A stretch of DNA of 64,000 nt. Source: Hyalella azteca. Taxonomy: Eukaryota > Arthropoda > Malacostraca > Amphipoda > Hyalellidae. Of the stretch, positions 36,965 to 53,010 are shown one piece after another (the first letter of the stretch is position 1; each line of letters starts with the position of its first letter). Under the pieces are notes generated by a model. That model ran no database searches and was not told the origin of the DNA. It was given only the letters and a program-made list of their open reading frames with translations. The stretch is from assembly GCF_000764305.2 (NCBI RefSeq), contig NW_025932021.1, positions 124,001 to 188,000 on the forward strand, written 5' to 3'. A program made the position numbers and the translations under genes.

Positions 36965-38845
36965 GAGTTTCGCCTTCTCAGACACTTGATGTGACATATG
37001 GGCGACTAAGGATCGATTTTGACAAAGCAGATAATTAGTCTCTGAGCTTCTACTTAACTTTGTTGAGTGTTTCCTTGAGTTTAAAGTATGAAGAATGTTC
37101 TCATTCATAATTCAATGTAAAAGCTCTTGACAGTGAAATTCATAAATAAATTGTAGGAATTCCTGCGAAAATTTTTTAACAGTGGCGCAACAGGTCGAAT
37201 GCGCGACCAGCTCATTCGAGATAGTTCATTGATTACAAGTTTACAGTTTTATGTAAACATTTTTTTATCATGTTTATGTTCGACTAGTGAATTACTATAA
37301 GAGAGGCACAAATGTAGTGTGTGTTGTGTTTTTCGCAATCGACGTTCTTGACGGTTGCTATGTTTACAAACAAACCAATTGTTAGTGAAATAAATAAATG
37401 TTAGAAATTGTTCGAGTGAAGCTATAACGGTATGTTGCCTGTTCCAAATTAATAACTATAAAAAATTCAAAATATAGATTACCGATGCTTCGGAACAAAA
37501 AAATCGGAATACTGCTAACTCGAGATCGATGTTACAGGATGAAATACGCCGAGTAGCTAATCGTTTTCACAATAACGTACGACCTACATGAGGCTACAAC
37601 TGGTCGCTAGTCTTTGGAAAAAATTGACACAACACTATATTTTGTGCCGAATTGTTAATGATGATGATGATGATGGCACATGAAAATATATTCTCTAATT
37701 CAGGGAGATTAATTGTTACGCGTTAGATTTTCGTAATCGGTTAGGGAGTTCAGACATGAGTAGCATATCGTGTTTTTCGTATCCTGAATTAATTTTCATA
37801 AAATAAATGAACAAATAATCAGTTCTCGCTTTTCAGGAAATCTAGATAATAAAACTCATTTTAGGTGATATGCGGTATATATTCAAGAGATACTTTTACT
37901 TAAATTATAAAAATGATCATAAACTTGTGCGCATGCGTCAATTATTTTCTACATTCCCTTTCAAACAATAGTGAAGGTGAGCGAAATAGATTTCTGAAGA
38001 CTATTTTGAACATTATTCAAACTGGCAGGCGTAGGAAGTTATCATCGGAAATTATACATCATTCATATTTCACTATGTGAATTCAGCCTAATAAGTTTTG
38101 TAACTATTTATTGTTAGTAACTTTTTCCAGTAAAATGAAAGGTAGAGCTTTTATGGAAATTCAGTTTCATCGAAAATACTTTGTCCATGATGAAACGGGA
38201 ATAGTTCATTGTCGAGTGAAACGAACAGTTCTCAACGCGTGTAATTGAGATTCTTGAACGACATAATACTTAATAATAAAGCAAAATTACTTCAAGTATT
38301 GTGAATTAAACACGTAGAGTAAAAACAGGATTTAAAATCAATCACTGAAATAATTTGAATGTTAAAGTTCCGGCGGATTCGGTTGTTGCAATTCGACAGC
38401 TGATGACTCATCCTAATGACGAGAGCCTTAATTTATTGCGACCAGGCACCACAAGACGACGCTGGTGCAAGATATTCCAGGACCGTGCTGGTGATGGTCT
38501 CATCGCGAACCTCTCTCAAGTGGTCTCTCTGCACTCATGACTGTAGGTGGCAAGTGAGACGGCGATTCAAGTAGATGATGTTAAACAGATACCGGTACGA
38601 GCATATAAAACAAAACACTAGTTTAAATATAAACGATGTTTATAACTTGTTTATTGCAAGCTAATTAGTAAACACCATTGTTTCTCGTGCTAGTTACCAT
38701 TAATTCCGCGGAAAAGTAAAGTTTTGAATTTATTATTTGTTGTATGATTCTGATGTCATTTTGCAAGACTAACTGTATAGGACCTGTTATGCCTTATAAC
38801 CTTATGCTTCATCGGATCATGGTATAGTAAATGCATGGTAGTGAT
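36965..38845. repeat. Cassette spacer, copy 3 (truncated)
   Basis: Nearly identical to 18837-20745. It stops within GGTAGTGAT at 38845, so the last kilobase of the spacer and the whole minus-strand receptor expected next are missing. Confidence 0.8.
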
Positions 38846-38940
38846 GCTGCGGAACACTTGCTCAGTCAGCAGGTACGGTCGCCGACAAGAGAACACAATA
38901 TTCTTGATCTCTTCTTTACTAATAATGAAAGAATGGTGGA
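38846..38940 (+). mobile_element. Fragment of a non-LTR retrotransposon endonuclease region
   Basis: The plus frame reads PTREHNILDLFFTN and runs on to ERMV, which fits the conserved PTRG-N-LDL-(V/F)-TN motif near the end of the APE-type endonuclease domain of LINE-type elements. Only about 30 codons remain. It sits exactly between the broken spacer and remnant G, so it marks the rearrangement junction. Confidence 0.65.
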
Positions 38941-39931
38941 TATTTTTTGCAAACTGCATCGGGGTTGCAGACGGTGTGGCAGCTGCGCGGCATCAAGGCT
39001 GAGCTCAAGAGCATGCCGCGCTTCTCGGTCTTCGGTCTCTTCGAGTTGGGCCGGCACTGCCTGCTGTCGGTGAGCGCTGTACTCGGGGCCATCTACATTA
39101 TTGTCCAGATCTTGGTGGTGTTAGAATAGTTAGTCAAATAAGTTCTATAAATTACTGTTTGTTTTAATATTGAAAATAATATGTTACGGTTTATTATTAC
39201 TAGCTAACTAAACAAATAAAATTCTAAAAACATCGTCCTGTGCAACTAAGTGAAACGAGTCACAAAATCAAAGATTCACAAAATTATTTTTAGCGATAAT
39301 TCGAACAAATTTTATGTTCCATATTGCGCAAGTCCCTATTTTAGCAACAACTAATTGTTCAGAATAAAATTACTCTCTTCTGTATGTTAAGATATGTGGG
39401 CCGTAAAGGCTTATAAGCAATTTTAAAGACATACTTATCAAGACTCCACGCAAGCAATGAGAATATTTCTTCCATGCAATGCCCACATAGATTCTTCGCG
39501 TTGGCTCTATTGTTCTACTGCACTTGATTCAATTATAAAAAAGACTAGTGAAATATTGCCAATTATGCTATAATATCGGACAATGATTCAAAGCCTCATC
39601 GGATATTCCCCATAATATAATGTAACAAAAATTACTCAGTTAACATTTTTGTAACGAACGAAGTTCTGCTCCAATACCAGCAAATTACTTTCGCACGGGT
39701 TCTCCGAATAATTAAACAAACATTCGCTACAGAATGTTTTTCATCGTTAAGGAGCCAGCTGCAATCTCAGCAAATGCTAGCTTGAACAATTTTAGATGCT
39801 TTACTTTTGCTAATTCATTACCCTCTGTCCAGATGGGATCCATCGCGCTCACCTACGTCATCATCGCAGTCCAGTTCACGACGAGCAACAGCCCCGTCAC
39901 GTGCAAGGCCTTCGCGGCAACAGAAGCCTGA
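38941..39931 (+). pseudogene. Remnant G: exons 3-4 of an E-type gustatory receptor
   Basis: Exon 3 is 38971-39069 (acceptor GGTTGCAG, donor GTGAGC) and exon 4 is 39833-39931, ending AATEA then stop. Both exons and the intron between them match GR-E (30691-31693) closely, and the splice sites are intact, but exons 1 and 2 are gone, replaced by the retrotransposon fragment and the spacer. It cannot make a receptor alone. A shared 3' exon spliced to an upstream transcript is conceivable but unsupported. Confidence 0.85.
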
Positions 39932-41771
39932 CAAGTTCGAGAATTTACCTTAAAAAAAGTCTTTTAGTAGATCATTACAGCAAAATGAAGTAAACCTTTT
40001 TTGGCAAGAACATTAGTGCTCACAAGTACTATTTTACACTGCTGTTTAGTGTTACTACATATATTTGAATAAATACTCATAATTAACATATAAATAGAAC
40101 AGTTAAATAGTTCAATGTTATAACTGTCTTTTTACACAATTTTTCTGAATTTACTTCAATCACCTTAGTCGCGATGGAGAAAAATGTGAAATTATGAAAA
40201 TGTAAAAATCAGCGTAATTTATTTTACGGTCGAATGTAATTCTTTCTCTCTCTCCATGTCAGAGTTCTGTACTTGTATATTCACATACAATACTCGTTCT
40301 TGCACATGACAAATTAGTACGATCTGTATCTCGTTTACGGAATATCCTGAAACTGATAAGAGGAAAATACGTATGACAATCGAGCTCAATAACAGATTTC
40401 TTTAGCTTCAATAAATGTTTTGATCAATATAGTTTCATGCTCATTGGTTATGTATTAGCAAAGTTCATGTCAACCTCTTTTATCTTAGCGTTAAATCATT
40501 CAATATTATTTCAGATATTATCCAACACAGAATTTGCAATTCAAATAAAGTTTTGAATCTGGGCTGCGAGGAAAAATATGGTAAAGTATGATGAAAACGA
40601 AAAAAATACAACATTCAATGAACATCTATTTCCAAAATGTTCCTCATTTTTTACCCGCCTTAAAGTGACATTAAATTCGACTCGGCAGTGTTTTTAATGA
40701 CTCTATTATTTTAAAACTACGCCGTCGGAGGTAATGATTGAATTCCTTTTAAACCCCAAGTGAACGACATTTTTGCTCCGTAAAATTGAAACAATAATAA
40801 TTTATTAATTTCTGTAACAGATAAAAAATCAGGTTATTGTAATTTGGCGCTCACGTAGGGATATATGGGTGGCGAGATACTTTCGGCTTAGCCTCTTTTG
40901 ATGCGACCCTTTGATACCAAATACCTTAGATATCGCTTCCTGATACGCGTTCGGCTCGCTTCCGCTATGCAGATTACTTGCCATCAAGTGGAAATTAAAG
41001 AATTCAAAATAATCTTGATTACTAAGTGCATGTTAAATGAAAATTTTCTTCAGCATAAGAACCCGAAAGAAGGTGCAAATTTCACATAATATGGGAAAAA
41101 GTTTATATTCACTCAATTTACGTTTGCACTCGCGAGAGCAGAGTAATTAAAGTTTTACTACCTTCAGGGCGTAGTTAGGTATATACGTCTTAACGATTGA
41201 AGATTTTCATAAGATTTTTCTTTAAACTTCGGTTTGTTCTCGACTCATAGGCGGGGTACCTCAAGGCGGCGTGTCAGTATCGTGCATATATTCAAGCTTA
41301 CATTATTCTATTCAATGAATTTCTTATTAAATGTCGAGCTTAGGTTGTACTCAATTAATAAAATGCCATGAAACTTGTGCTCAATTAATAAAATGCCATG
41401 AAGCGGGGCATAAACTGTTATTCTTGAACGTTGTTTTGAGGAGGAGGATTACAAATGAAGGATGACTCCTCAGCATTTATCATTGCCAGGCGATGCAGAG
41501 TTTTTAAATCTATTTAAACTGATTGGCATACTCAAATCTTTGATTTATTATAGAGTGCATAAATATAAATTTATTGAATACAATTTCGATCATACAATAT
41601 TGCTACGTCTTCTGTTGAACATACGTTCTTAGTTCATCAAAAATTGATTTTGTTAATAATTTAATCTCCATAATCTCAATGCATTGCCTTATGAATTAGA
41701 AGACTTGCGTCTTAAACCTTTAAGTTGATTAAATTTACTACGTTCGAGAATATTTACAAAGAAGTCACGAT
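39932..41771. other. Region between remnant G and GR-H; no gene seen
   Basis: Aligns with 12620-14808 upstream of GR-C with many small gaps, and includes a local duplication of CTCAATTAATAAAATGCCATGA near 41350-41400. No frame is conserved. Confidence 0.5.
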
Positions 41772-41810
41772 AAGCCATCATGTTTGCTCGTCGCATTTCG
41801 CAAACTCAGA
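41772..41810 (+). promoter_or_regulatory. Conserved block upstream of GR-H
   Basis: Counterpart of the block at 14809-14848, differing at a few bases. Confidence 0.4.
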
Positions 41811-41854
41811 CGTGGCGCCGCTAAAAGCCTCTGGTGATCAAAACTTCCGATTAG

Positions 41855-41932
41855 ATGTTCGCCAAGTCGTATGCGGTATGGGTGCTGGCCGTGTGGACTG
41901 TGGTGACTTGTTCTGCTCCCGACTGTCCTTAG
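41855..41932 (+). other. Upstream ORF in the GR-H leader (25 codons)
   Basis: MFAKSYAVWVLAVWTVVT then seven residues and a stop, about 120 bp before the GR-H start. This is the longer form of the frame seen upstream of GR-C; its hydrophobic core resembles a signal peptide, which may be chance. Confidence 0.4.
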
Positions 41933-42051
41933 AAACGTTGTCGCAAAGTTTCTAATTATCGCAAGAAATAAAACTTCGAAGGCCAGTTTTACACACACTT
42001 TAGTAGAAATTTGACCAGCTTTCGTTATAGTGAACTATAAGTTCAGTGATC

Positions 42052-44478
42052 ATGTTCGGACCAAAGTTTGAAATGCGGCGCATGCTTCTGTGGTTTTTGC
42101 ACTTGATGCGGGCGCTTGGTCTCGCTCCTTATGAGGAGCGAGACGGTGTCTTCGTGAAGTCTCAAGTTCGCCAAGGTATCGGAATCGCATTGCAAAGTGT
42201 CATGTTCATTTCTGTATCGTACAAAATATCAGATTTGATTTATTTTTTGTCGATAATGGAAACGAACCCTTACAATATTGTTCGAGCGTTATATTCACCA
42301 TGCTACTACGGGATGATGATGTTGGTCTCGTACCATTTCATGGCCTCGAGTGCCCATACCGTAAGAATAATGCGATACCTGAAAATTTCATCAACCACGC
42401 TAAATTCAGTTAGCAAATCCCAATATTTCGCACTAGGAATAATTGGCACTGTTTTGGGCAAACAATGGATTTACAACACTTTTATGAATCAACAAGCATC
42501 AACGATGTACATACTCTTCGTCAATTGTGGAAGGAATTTGATTAACTTCTCTAACATTGGACTCCCCTTTATTTTCCACTCATTAATGAAACTTCTTACA
42601 ACTGATTTGAAGAATGCAACAAGTCGTTTTTCATTTGGTAAGCTTGGAAAGTCTTCCGACAACAGAACCGAAGAGCAAGCCAAGCTTGATCTGGCCACAG
42701 TCAGAATTCGCGTGATGAAGATTCGTCGCGCCGTAACTGATACTCAAAAGGCGTTTTCAGGCGTTGTCCTTGGAGCGATCGTTTTCGACCAGTACCAGTT
42801 GGTGCTTATAGTTCTCTTCGCCCTTGTTGACACAAGATCGCATAATACGACCAAGCAGTGCGTGCACTTATGTCCAACATATGGAATAATTCGATAGAGC
42901 ATTCGTACCATTATTATAAAAATGTTTCCATGTTTTTCAGTGTGAAGATGGACTGCAGCGGGTCAGTAAGCTAACAGCGGCAGCGGGACGCTTGGAACAG
43001 CAGAAAACAGAGGCACGTTCCTAGAATTTGCGTTCGACATTTTAATGACAACGGTCGCAAATGACTAATTGGAATTCATTGATCAATTTTAGGATTTGAA
43101 TATGAGCTGAATTTTAGAGATTCAATGGCAGGGCGATGATAAATCTAGTGAGCGATTTGCAATGACGTCATAACAATCAGAACAAGTCATATCGCATACG
43201 AGCACCGCCATCCAGTAAAACGCGATGACCCGAGATGTACGGCCAAGGAGACGGATATTGAAAGTTTGATATGGTCTTTGTACACTCGACGTGGTTGAGG
43301 TGTGTAACGTACAGAGACGAGCAACGAGTCGTAGGTTCAAGCTCTGAAAAATTTGTGTCCTCCCTGAGATGCAGTAGACATCTTTGGGAGCGTTTATAGT
43401 GTGGTCGTTGTGTTTGTAACGAATTCCTAATCCTAAAGCCATCAATGTCTGATGTGGAGTAAAATCATAATTCCTAAATTTCGCTACGGTTGCAGGCGAT
43501 GTGGCAGCTTCACTGCATCAAGGCTGAGCTCAAGAGCATGCCGCGCTTCTCGGTCTTCGGCCTCTTTGAGTTGGGCCGACACTGCCTGCTGTCGGTGAGC
43601 GATGAGGGCTAAATTATTGTCATGGGTTGAAAAGTGTTACTGTAAGCTACTTATAAACTTCTAGAAAAAATCTTCATTTTAATTTTGAAAACACATATTT
43701 CTCACCTTACGCAAATGCCGATTATTAAATGTACGTGATTGCATCCTCTGCTACATCCATTTTGACGCCGGGAAATCAACTAAGCGTGTAGACCACAAGT
43801 CTCTTTAAAATGTTAATTTATAGTAGCAGCTTCATATACTGATAAAGCAATGAATATTTATGTAGAATACCTGAATTTACCGATCACTCTGTCGACATAT
43901 ATATAGTTTCCTTAATCTCTCGACTGCTAACGTCTAACGCCAGTACGGTAGAAATGAAACAATTCACTATCTCGCTCAATTTTTTAGTGAAAAAAATGCC
44001 TTAAATGAATTTTGCTGCCTTTTTCAGTGCCTAATTCCAGCTCATTGAACCAAAAATATACATAGTTAAATAATTTTCCAGTAACTTCAAAACTTGAATT
44101 TAACATATAATAAAAAAATACGTATGTTATTGAGTTTGACTGATTAATAGCCTTAATACCTTTCAAAATGTACAGAATCATACATTTACTTTTTTTTTCA
44201 TTCTAAAAAACAGTAGAATTACTATTGCACAAGCTTTCTGAAAGGTTTAACTAATATTTGTCACCTTTTTCTTTCATCGTCAACATTCAAATTGTAACTT
44301 GAGCATATCTCAGCTTGGGTAATTTTGCCGCGCTCTTCGAATTAAATCAGGAAACTCTGTCCAGATGGGATCCATCGCGCTTACCTACGTCATCATCGCA
44401 GTCCAGTTCACGACGAGCAACAGCCCCGTCACGTGCAAGGCCTTCGCGGCAACAGCAAACCTTTCAGCTGAAGTCTGA
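42052..44478 (+). pseudogene. C-type gustatory receptor GR-H with an internal deletion
   Basis: Exon 1 opens normally at 42052 (MFGPKFEMRRM) and follows GR-C to about 42853 (VDTRSHNTT). There the sequence jumps into intron 1, to CAGTGCGTGCACTTATGTCC, which is at about 16265 in GR-C. About 375 bp are missing, including the sixth membrane segment and the exon 1 donor. The frame runs on to a stop at 42895-42897. Exons 2 (42941-43012, ending GAG|GCACGT), 3 (43496-43594) and 4 (44365-44478) remain with good sites. Without the donor a normal receptor cannot form, so I call it a pseudogene, probably a recent one as no other damage is seen. Confidence 0.8.
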
Positions 44479-47175
44479 GAGTTTCGCCTTCTCAGGCACT
44501 TGATGTGACAGATGGGCGAGTAATGCAGGATTTCGACAAAGCAGACAATTAGTCTTTTAACTCCTATCCAACTTCAAGCGTGTAGTAACATTACGCATAA
44601 TACAGTTGGGCACTTACAGTAACGTATAGAACCAGTCACATCTAAATCTAAGCTGAAATGGTTTCTTATCTCCCATCAATGCAAATGTATAAAAATGAAT
44701 TACTGTCATCAAATGAGTAACTGTTTCTAGTGCCAAGCACTTCTATATGATGATGTTATGTATTGACATTGCTATGGGTCTCCCCATCCTTAGTCGCGCT
44801 TATCGACCGTCTTCGTCCGCAATCCCTCAGCCGCCGTAGGCACGCAGGTTGACACGACAGAGGTTCCTGAGACAGCGAATGTAATTAACGCGTACTAGTA
44901 CTCATTTGGCAGGTTTATGCAAGGTGCTGCAAATAGCCTTTAGCCGATAGTACTGAGACGGAGATGAACTATCAGGAATTGTACGTAGTATCGCACCCAG
45001 TCATTGCTTGAAGGTCTGGAGGGTAAACTCAATCCCTCAACCAACGCGAGTCGGCAAGGCATTGAGCACCCTTGGTGGCGTCGTGGAAAAGGATCCCTTC
45101 CGCAGACTAAACTGTGTATTCAATGTTCACCATATCCAACCGCCTCTTTTAACACTGCAATCATATGTTTATGAGTGGCCTACATATGGTCACGAGCAGA
45201 TCTCCATTCCGACTTAGTAGTCGACTCTGTACCTCAACTTTCAATTGCTTCTCATCACTACTTTAAATTACATTCAATACATCAATAAAATATTTTAAAT
45301 TGCACTTAGGCCTGTCAAATTAAGGATTGGTCTTGCAGCCTTCAATAATTTCAGCTATCTTCATCTGCACTTCAATGTCGTTCAGAAGTGACGAAGTGAC
45401 TGCGTGGTTCTGTCCCAAACATGTGTCAGCAGTGAGTCATACGCTTTCAACGCTAAGTTACGTTTTGTGATGATAAACAGATAGGTAGTAGCGAGGGCAA
45501 TCCTTATTTCTTTTATTGGTATAATTGCAATTAATTATGTTTGGCAGCAGAAATTTAATCCGAGCGTTTACCACCAATCAAGTTTTGGCCATCAATGATG
45601 TAGTGTTAATAATGCACATCATTTCGTTATTAAACAATCCAACCGTTTATGTGCGTGGTTTCTCGGCACTAATTCAAGTTTTTATTACCAATAAATTAAG
45701 GCAATTCATTACAGTTTACGCTATGAATGAAAATTTTGCAACCGAAAGAAAAAATAAAATTGAGTTCAATTTTCAACAAGGCGAAGTTTGCAGTCTTCTC
45801 CCCTCAACAGCATCGTGTTGTTAAATCTTGCGGTGAAGAATTCGTAGCACGACCCGAATGAATTTAAACATGGCAACTTGACGTAATGCAAAAAGCACGC
45901 ACAATAAATGGGATATTGATTTACTAATTCTTGGCACATAATTTTTTTATGTATTAATAAGTAGTCTGGCTGTTGTTTGATTCTAATAAATTTATCGTTT
46001 ATGCTTTTGACATAATTTTGAAGTCAAAAATTGAAAAAAAAACGTTTTAACAAGCATTTTGGTCAGTTCGCATTATGGGAACCCCTCTCAACAAAATCGA
46101 AATTCAAATTAAGCAAGCAAAAGACTCGTGACATTCGTGCTCTCGTTATAGTGGCTTACAAATATCATTTGTTTATTTTAATAACACCAGGAGGTGTTGC
46201 GTTTCGACTCGAATCGTCTTAATACGTAAAAACTAAGTTCACAACATCTCGATTATAATAGAAGCCATAAAAATGTTTTCAAAAAAAAAAAAAATTAAAT
46301 AATAATAATAATGACCTCATTTCCAATTCTCTTAATGGAAACCTGAGCATTTCTGAAAATAAAGTATCATTACAAACAATTAGGCACAATGACGTCCATT
46401 GCTCCATTGCTAGAGGTTTAATACCATTTAACATGAGCTTTACGAGGTCAACTTCGACTGACTTCGGTCAACTTCTGACTGAATTCGAAATATTTCTCGG
46501 TCGAAATTAAGGGAGACCTAACGATTCGTTCTAGACAGCCTTGATAAACGCGATTAGAAATCAATATCTCAGCCAAAGCTCATGATTAAAGATAGATAGG
46601 TTAAGAATGCACGGGTCAGTGTAAAATAATTTACTGTGAGTAGCAAGAGAAGAGATCTTTGCAGAGTATATAATGACATAATGAGCGGGCCTAAAACTAT
46701 TGGGAAATCCAGTAAGACTACGTAAAAGTAAAAAGCCAAAATGGCGACAGTAAAACGTAGAACACAGAAACCTTATATATATACGTTGATCTAAAACTAG
46801 CTTGTTCCTCGCACAAAGCAGCCATGGTGATTGTTCAAGAACTCTTGAGACATGCCTAGTGAACACGGCAGAAAATGTTGAGAATAAAATTTGGCTAGAG
46901 CAACGAATTGCACATACCGTATATGAGTATCAAGATGAGACTTAGAATTGTGCTAAATTGAGTCATACAGTATAAAATATTGAAAATGTGCTGAATCAAG
47001 TAAGAATAGGCTTTCCATTCAACAGCCTAAAAAATTGAGCAAATTAAAAATAAGAAGAGGAAGAGAACATAGGATTGAATTAAAGGAGGAGCGTCATGAT
47101 CTTCTCACCATAACAACCACACAGTTTCATGTTCCTCCAGTGCAGACCAGAGAGCAGGACGAGCGCCGTGCTGGC
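44479..47175. other. End of receptor array and unassigned DNA before cathepsin L
   Basis: Homology to the cassette spacer stops soon after 44570. A GC-richer stretch at 44760-45240 has no frame I recognise. The rest is AT-rich. The 3' untranslated part of the cathepsin L gene should lie just below 47176, but no clear AATAAA was found on the minus strand. Confidence 0.5.
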
Positions 47176-51346
<4,171 letters not shown>

Positions 51347-51824
51347 CTGCAATGCAAAATTTAAAATCAGTGTTTAAGTCATCAGTTAATTTATTAGAAC
51401 AAATGCAAATTCTCAAGAAATTTGAAGCCAAGAATTAGATATTTTGTAAAAAATTTCAGTGCCTGTCCATTTTCTATCATAAATAATTTGTAATTTCAAA
51501 TTATCAAAGAAAATTCAGTTTTAGCTTTAAAATTAAATTCTATTTCATCAGTTTCTAGCTTGAGAACATAATTAATTGCATCTTTCTACCAACTAGAGAA
51601 GCTGACAGAGAAAAAAGTTTAAAAGATTAGAAAGTTTATACTGTCAAAGATCTAAGCCTTCTCTTCATCTTTAAAGACAAGTTAATAAATCTAATGAATA
51701 CAAGATTTTGATTCACACTTTGACCAAATTGCATTATTTGCATATATAACTATGCTTTGACCAGATTGCTATTTCATTTTTAAACATTATAAAATTATTT
51801 TATCAATTTAAAAATTATTTAGAT

Positions 51825-51985
51825 TTTTTTATTCTGTCAATTGATTCATCATTCATGCTCATGCATAGTCTTGAATTTGACAACTTTATGCCAGCGTGTA
51901 AAATTGTAGACTTATTGGACAGATAGAACTTGTAGAAGTGTGTTAAATATTGTACTGTAGCGTAGCAGATAGACAAACAAGAACT
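51825..51985. repeat. Dispersed repeat in the cathepsin L leader intron, third copy
   Basis: Diverged copy of the units at 50430-50735, sharing TCTGTCAATTGATTCAT and GTAGCAGATAGACAAACAA-like parts. Confidence 0.5.
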
Positions 51986-52953
51986 TGAAGCCGTGTAGCC
52001 TATTTGTGGAATATTCATATAAGTTGAAGAGAAATGCAGTATAATAAGGATTAAGGAAAAACTCAAAAGACATCTTTAGGCCTTCTACTTAGAAAAATCA
52101 TTTTAGTGGCAATTGGCAAATGAACCTGTGATAACTGTTTTTAAGCACAATGTTTGATAAATTTTGCTTAAAATTCTAGATTGTTAATGTTAATGGCAAT
52201 TGGTAGCTAAACATCTGAAATGAGTGGTGACTGGCAAGTGGTTTTGAGCTGCCTGCTGCCATTCATCAGTTTCATCTTAAAGTTACAGATCAAATTTCAG
52301 CTTTTGTGTAATATTCTACTTGTGACAGTATTACTGTATTTTACAGTATTAGTATATTATATATACATTCTATCCTACAACACTATTAAAGTTAAAGTGT
52401 TAAACCAATCTAATTAATAATAAAGGTGCTCAAAATCAAAGGAACTTAAGTCTTTTTTGGCCATTGTTATGATTATGTGGTGCAAACTTAATTGCAGTTG
52501 ATTCAAGCTAAGTGATGCTCTCCAAACTCCAATAAAATTTATTAGCTAACAAGGCAATCAATACTTTAAAATTTATATTGTAGTTTTGCTTGAAACAGTT
52601 CAACTATTACAGTTAAAGTTCAACTGTAAATTTTATAGCCTAACACGGATTTGTAACAATGATTTACAGATTCAGCGCCATCTGGCCGTACGGGGCACAA
52701 AGAAATACATTCATCACTCAGCCTTAGTCAAGTTAGTGTACCTATAACCCACCGGTTAGTCAGCTGGTAGTGGTAACTTACTGGTAAGCGCGGTCCGCGT
52801 GAACCTATAAGTCTAAAAAACGTGAAATTAATTTAAAACGTACCTTGACAGTGTGCTAAAATATTCTGTAGTCCAAACGCTAATTAAATAAAGGTGAGCG
52901 CTCTAAATGATGCCTTGATGGAGAGAGAGAGAGAGAGGGCACACACACTCAAC

Positions 52954-52983
52954 CTTGTACTAGTAACGTTAGACGTAGTCTGC
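52954..52983 (-). other. Probable non-coding leader exon of cathepsin L
   Basis: The stretch after the TATA box ends ACAAG|GTTGAG, a fair donor, and the start codon at 51346 is directly preceded by an acceptor TTGCAG. This implies a 1.6-kb leader intron (51347-52953), which contains a GA microsatellite near 52920. Confidence 0.55.
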
Positions 52984-53003
52984 ACGGCTGTTGTTGCGGC
53001 CTC

Positions 53004-53010
53004 CTTTATA
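53004..53010 (-). promoter_or_regulatory. TATA box of cathepsin L
   Basis: GCTATAAAGG on the minus strand lies about 25 bp before the inferred transcription start near 52980, which has a GCAGAC initiator-like stretch. Confidence 0.6.
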
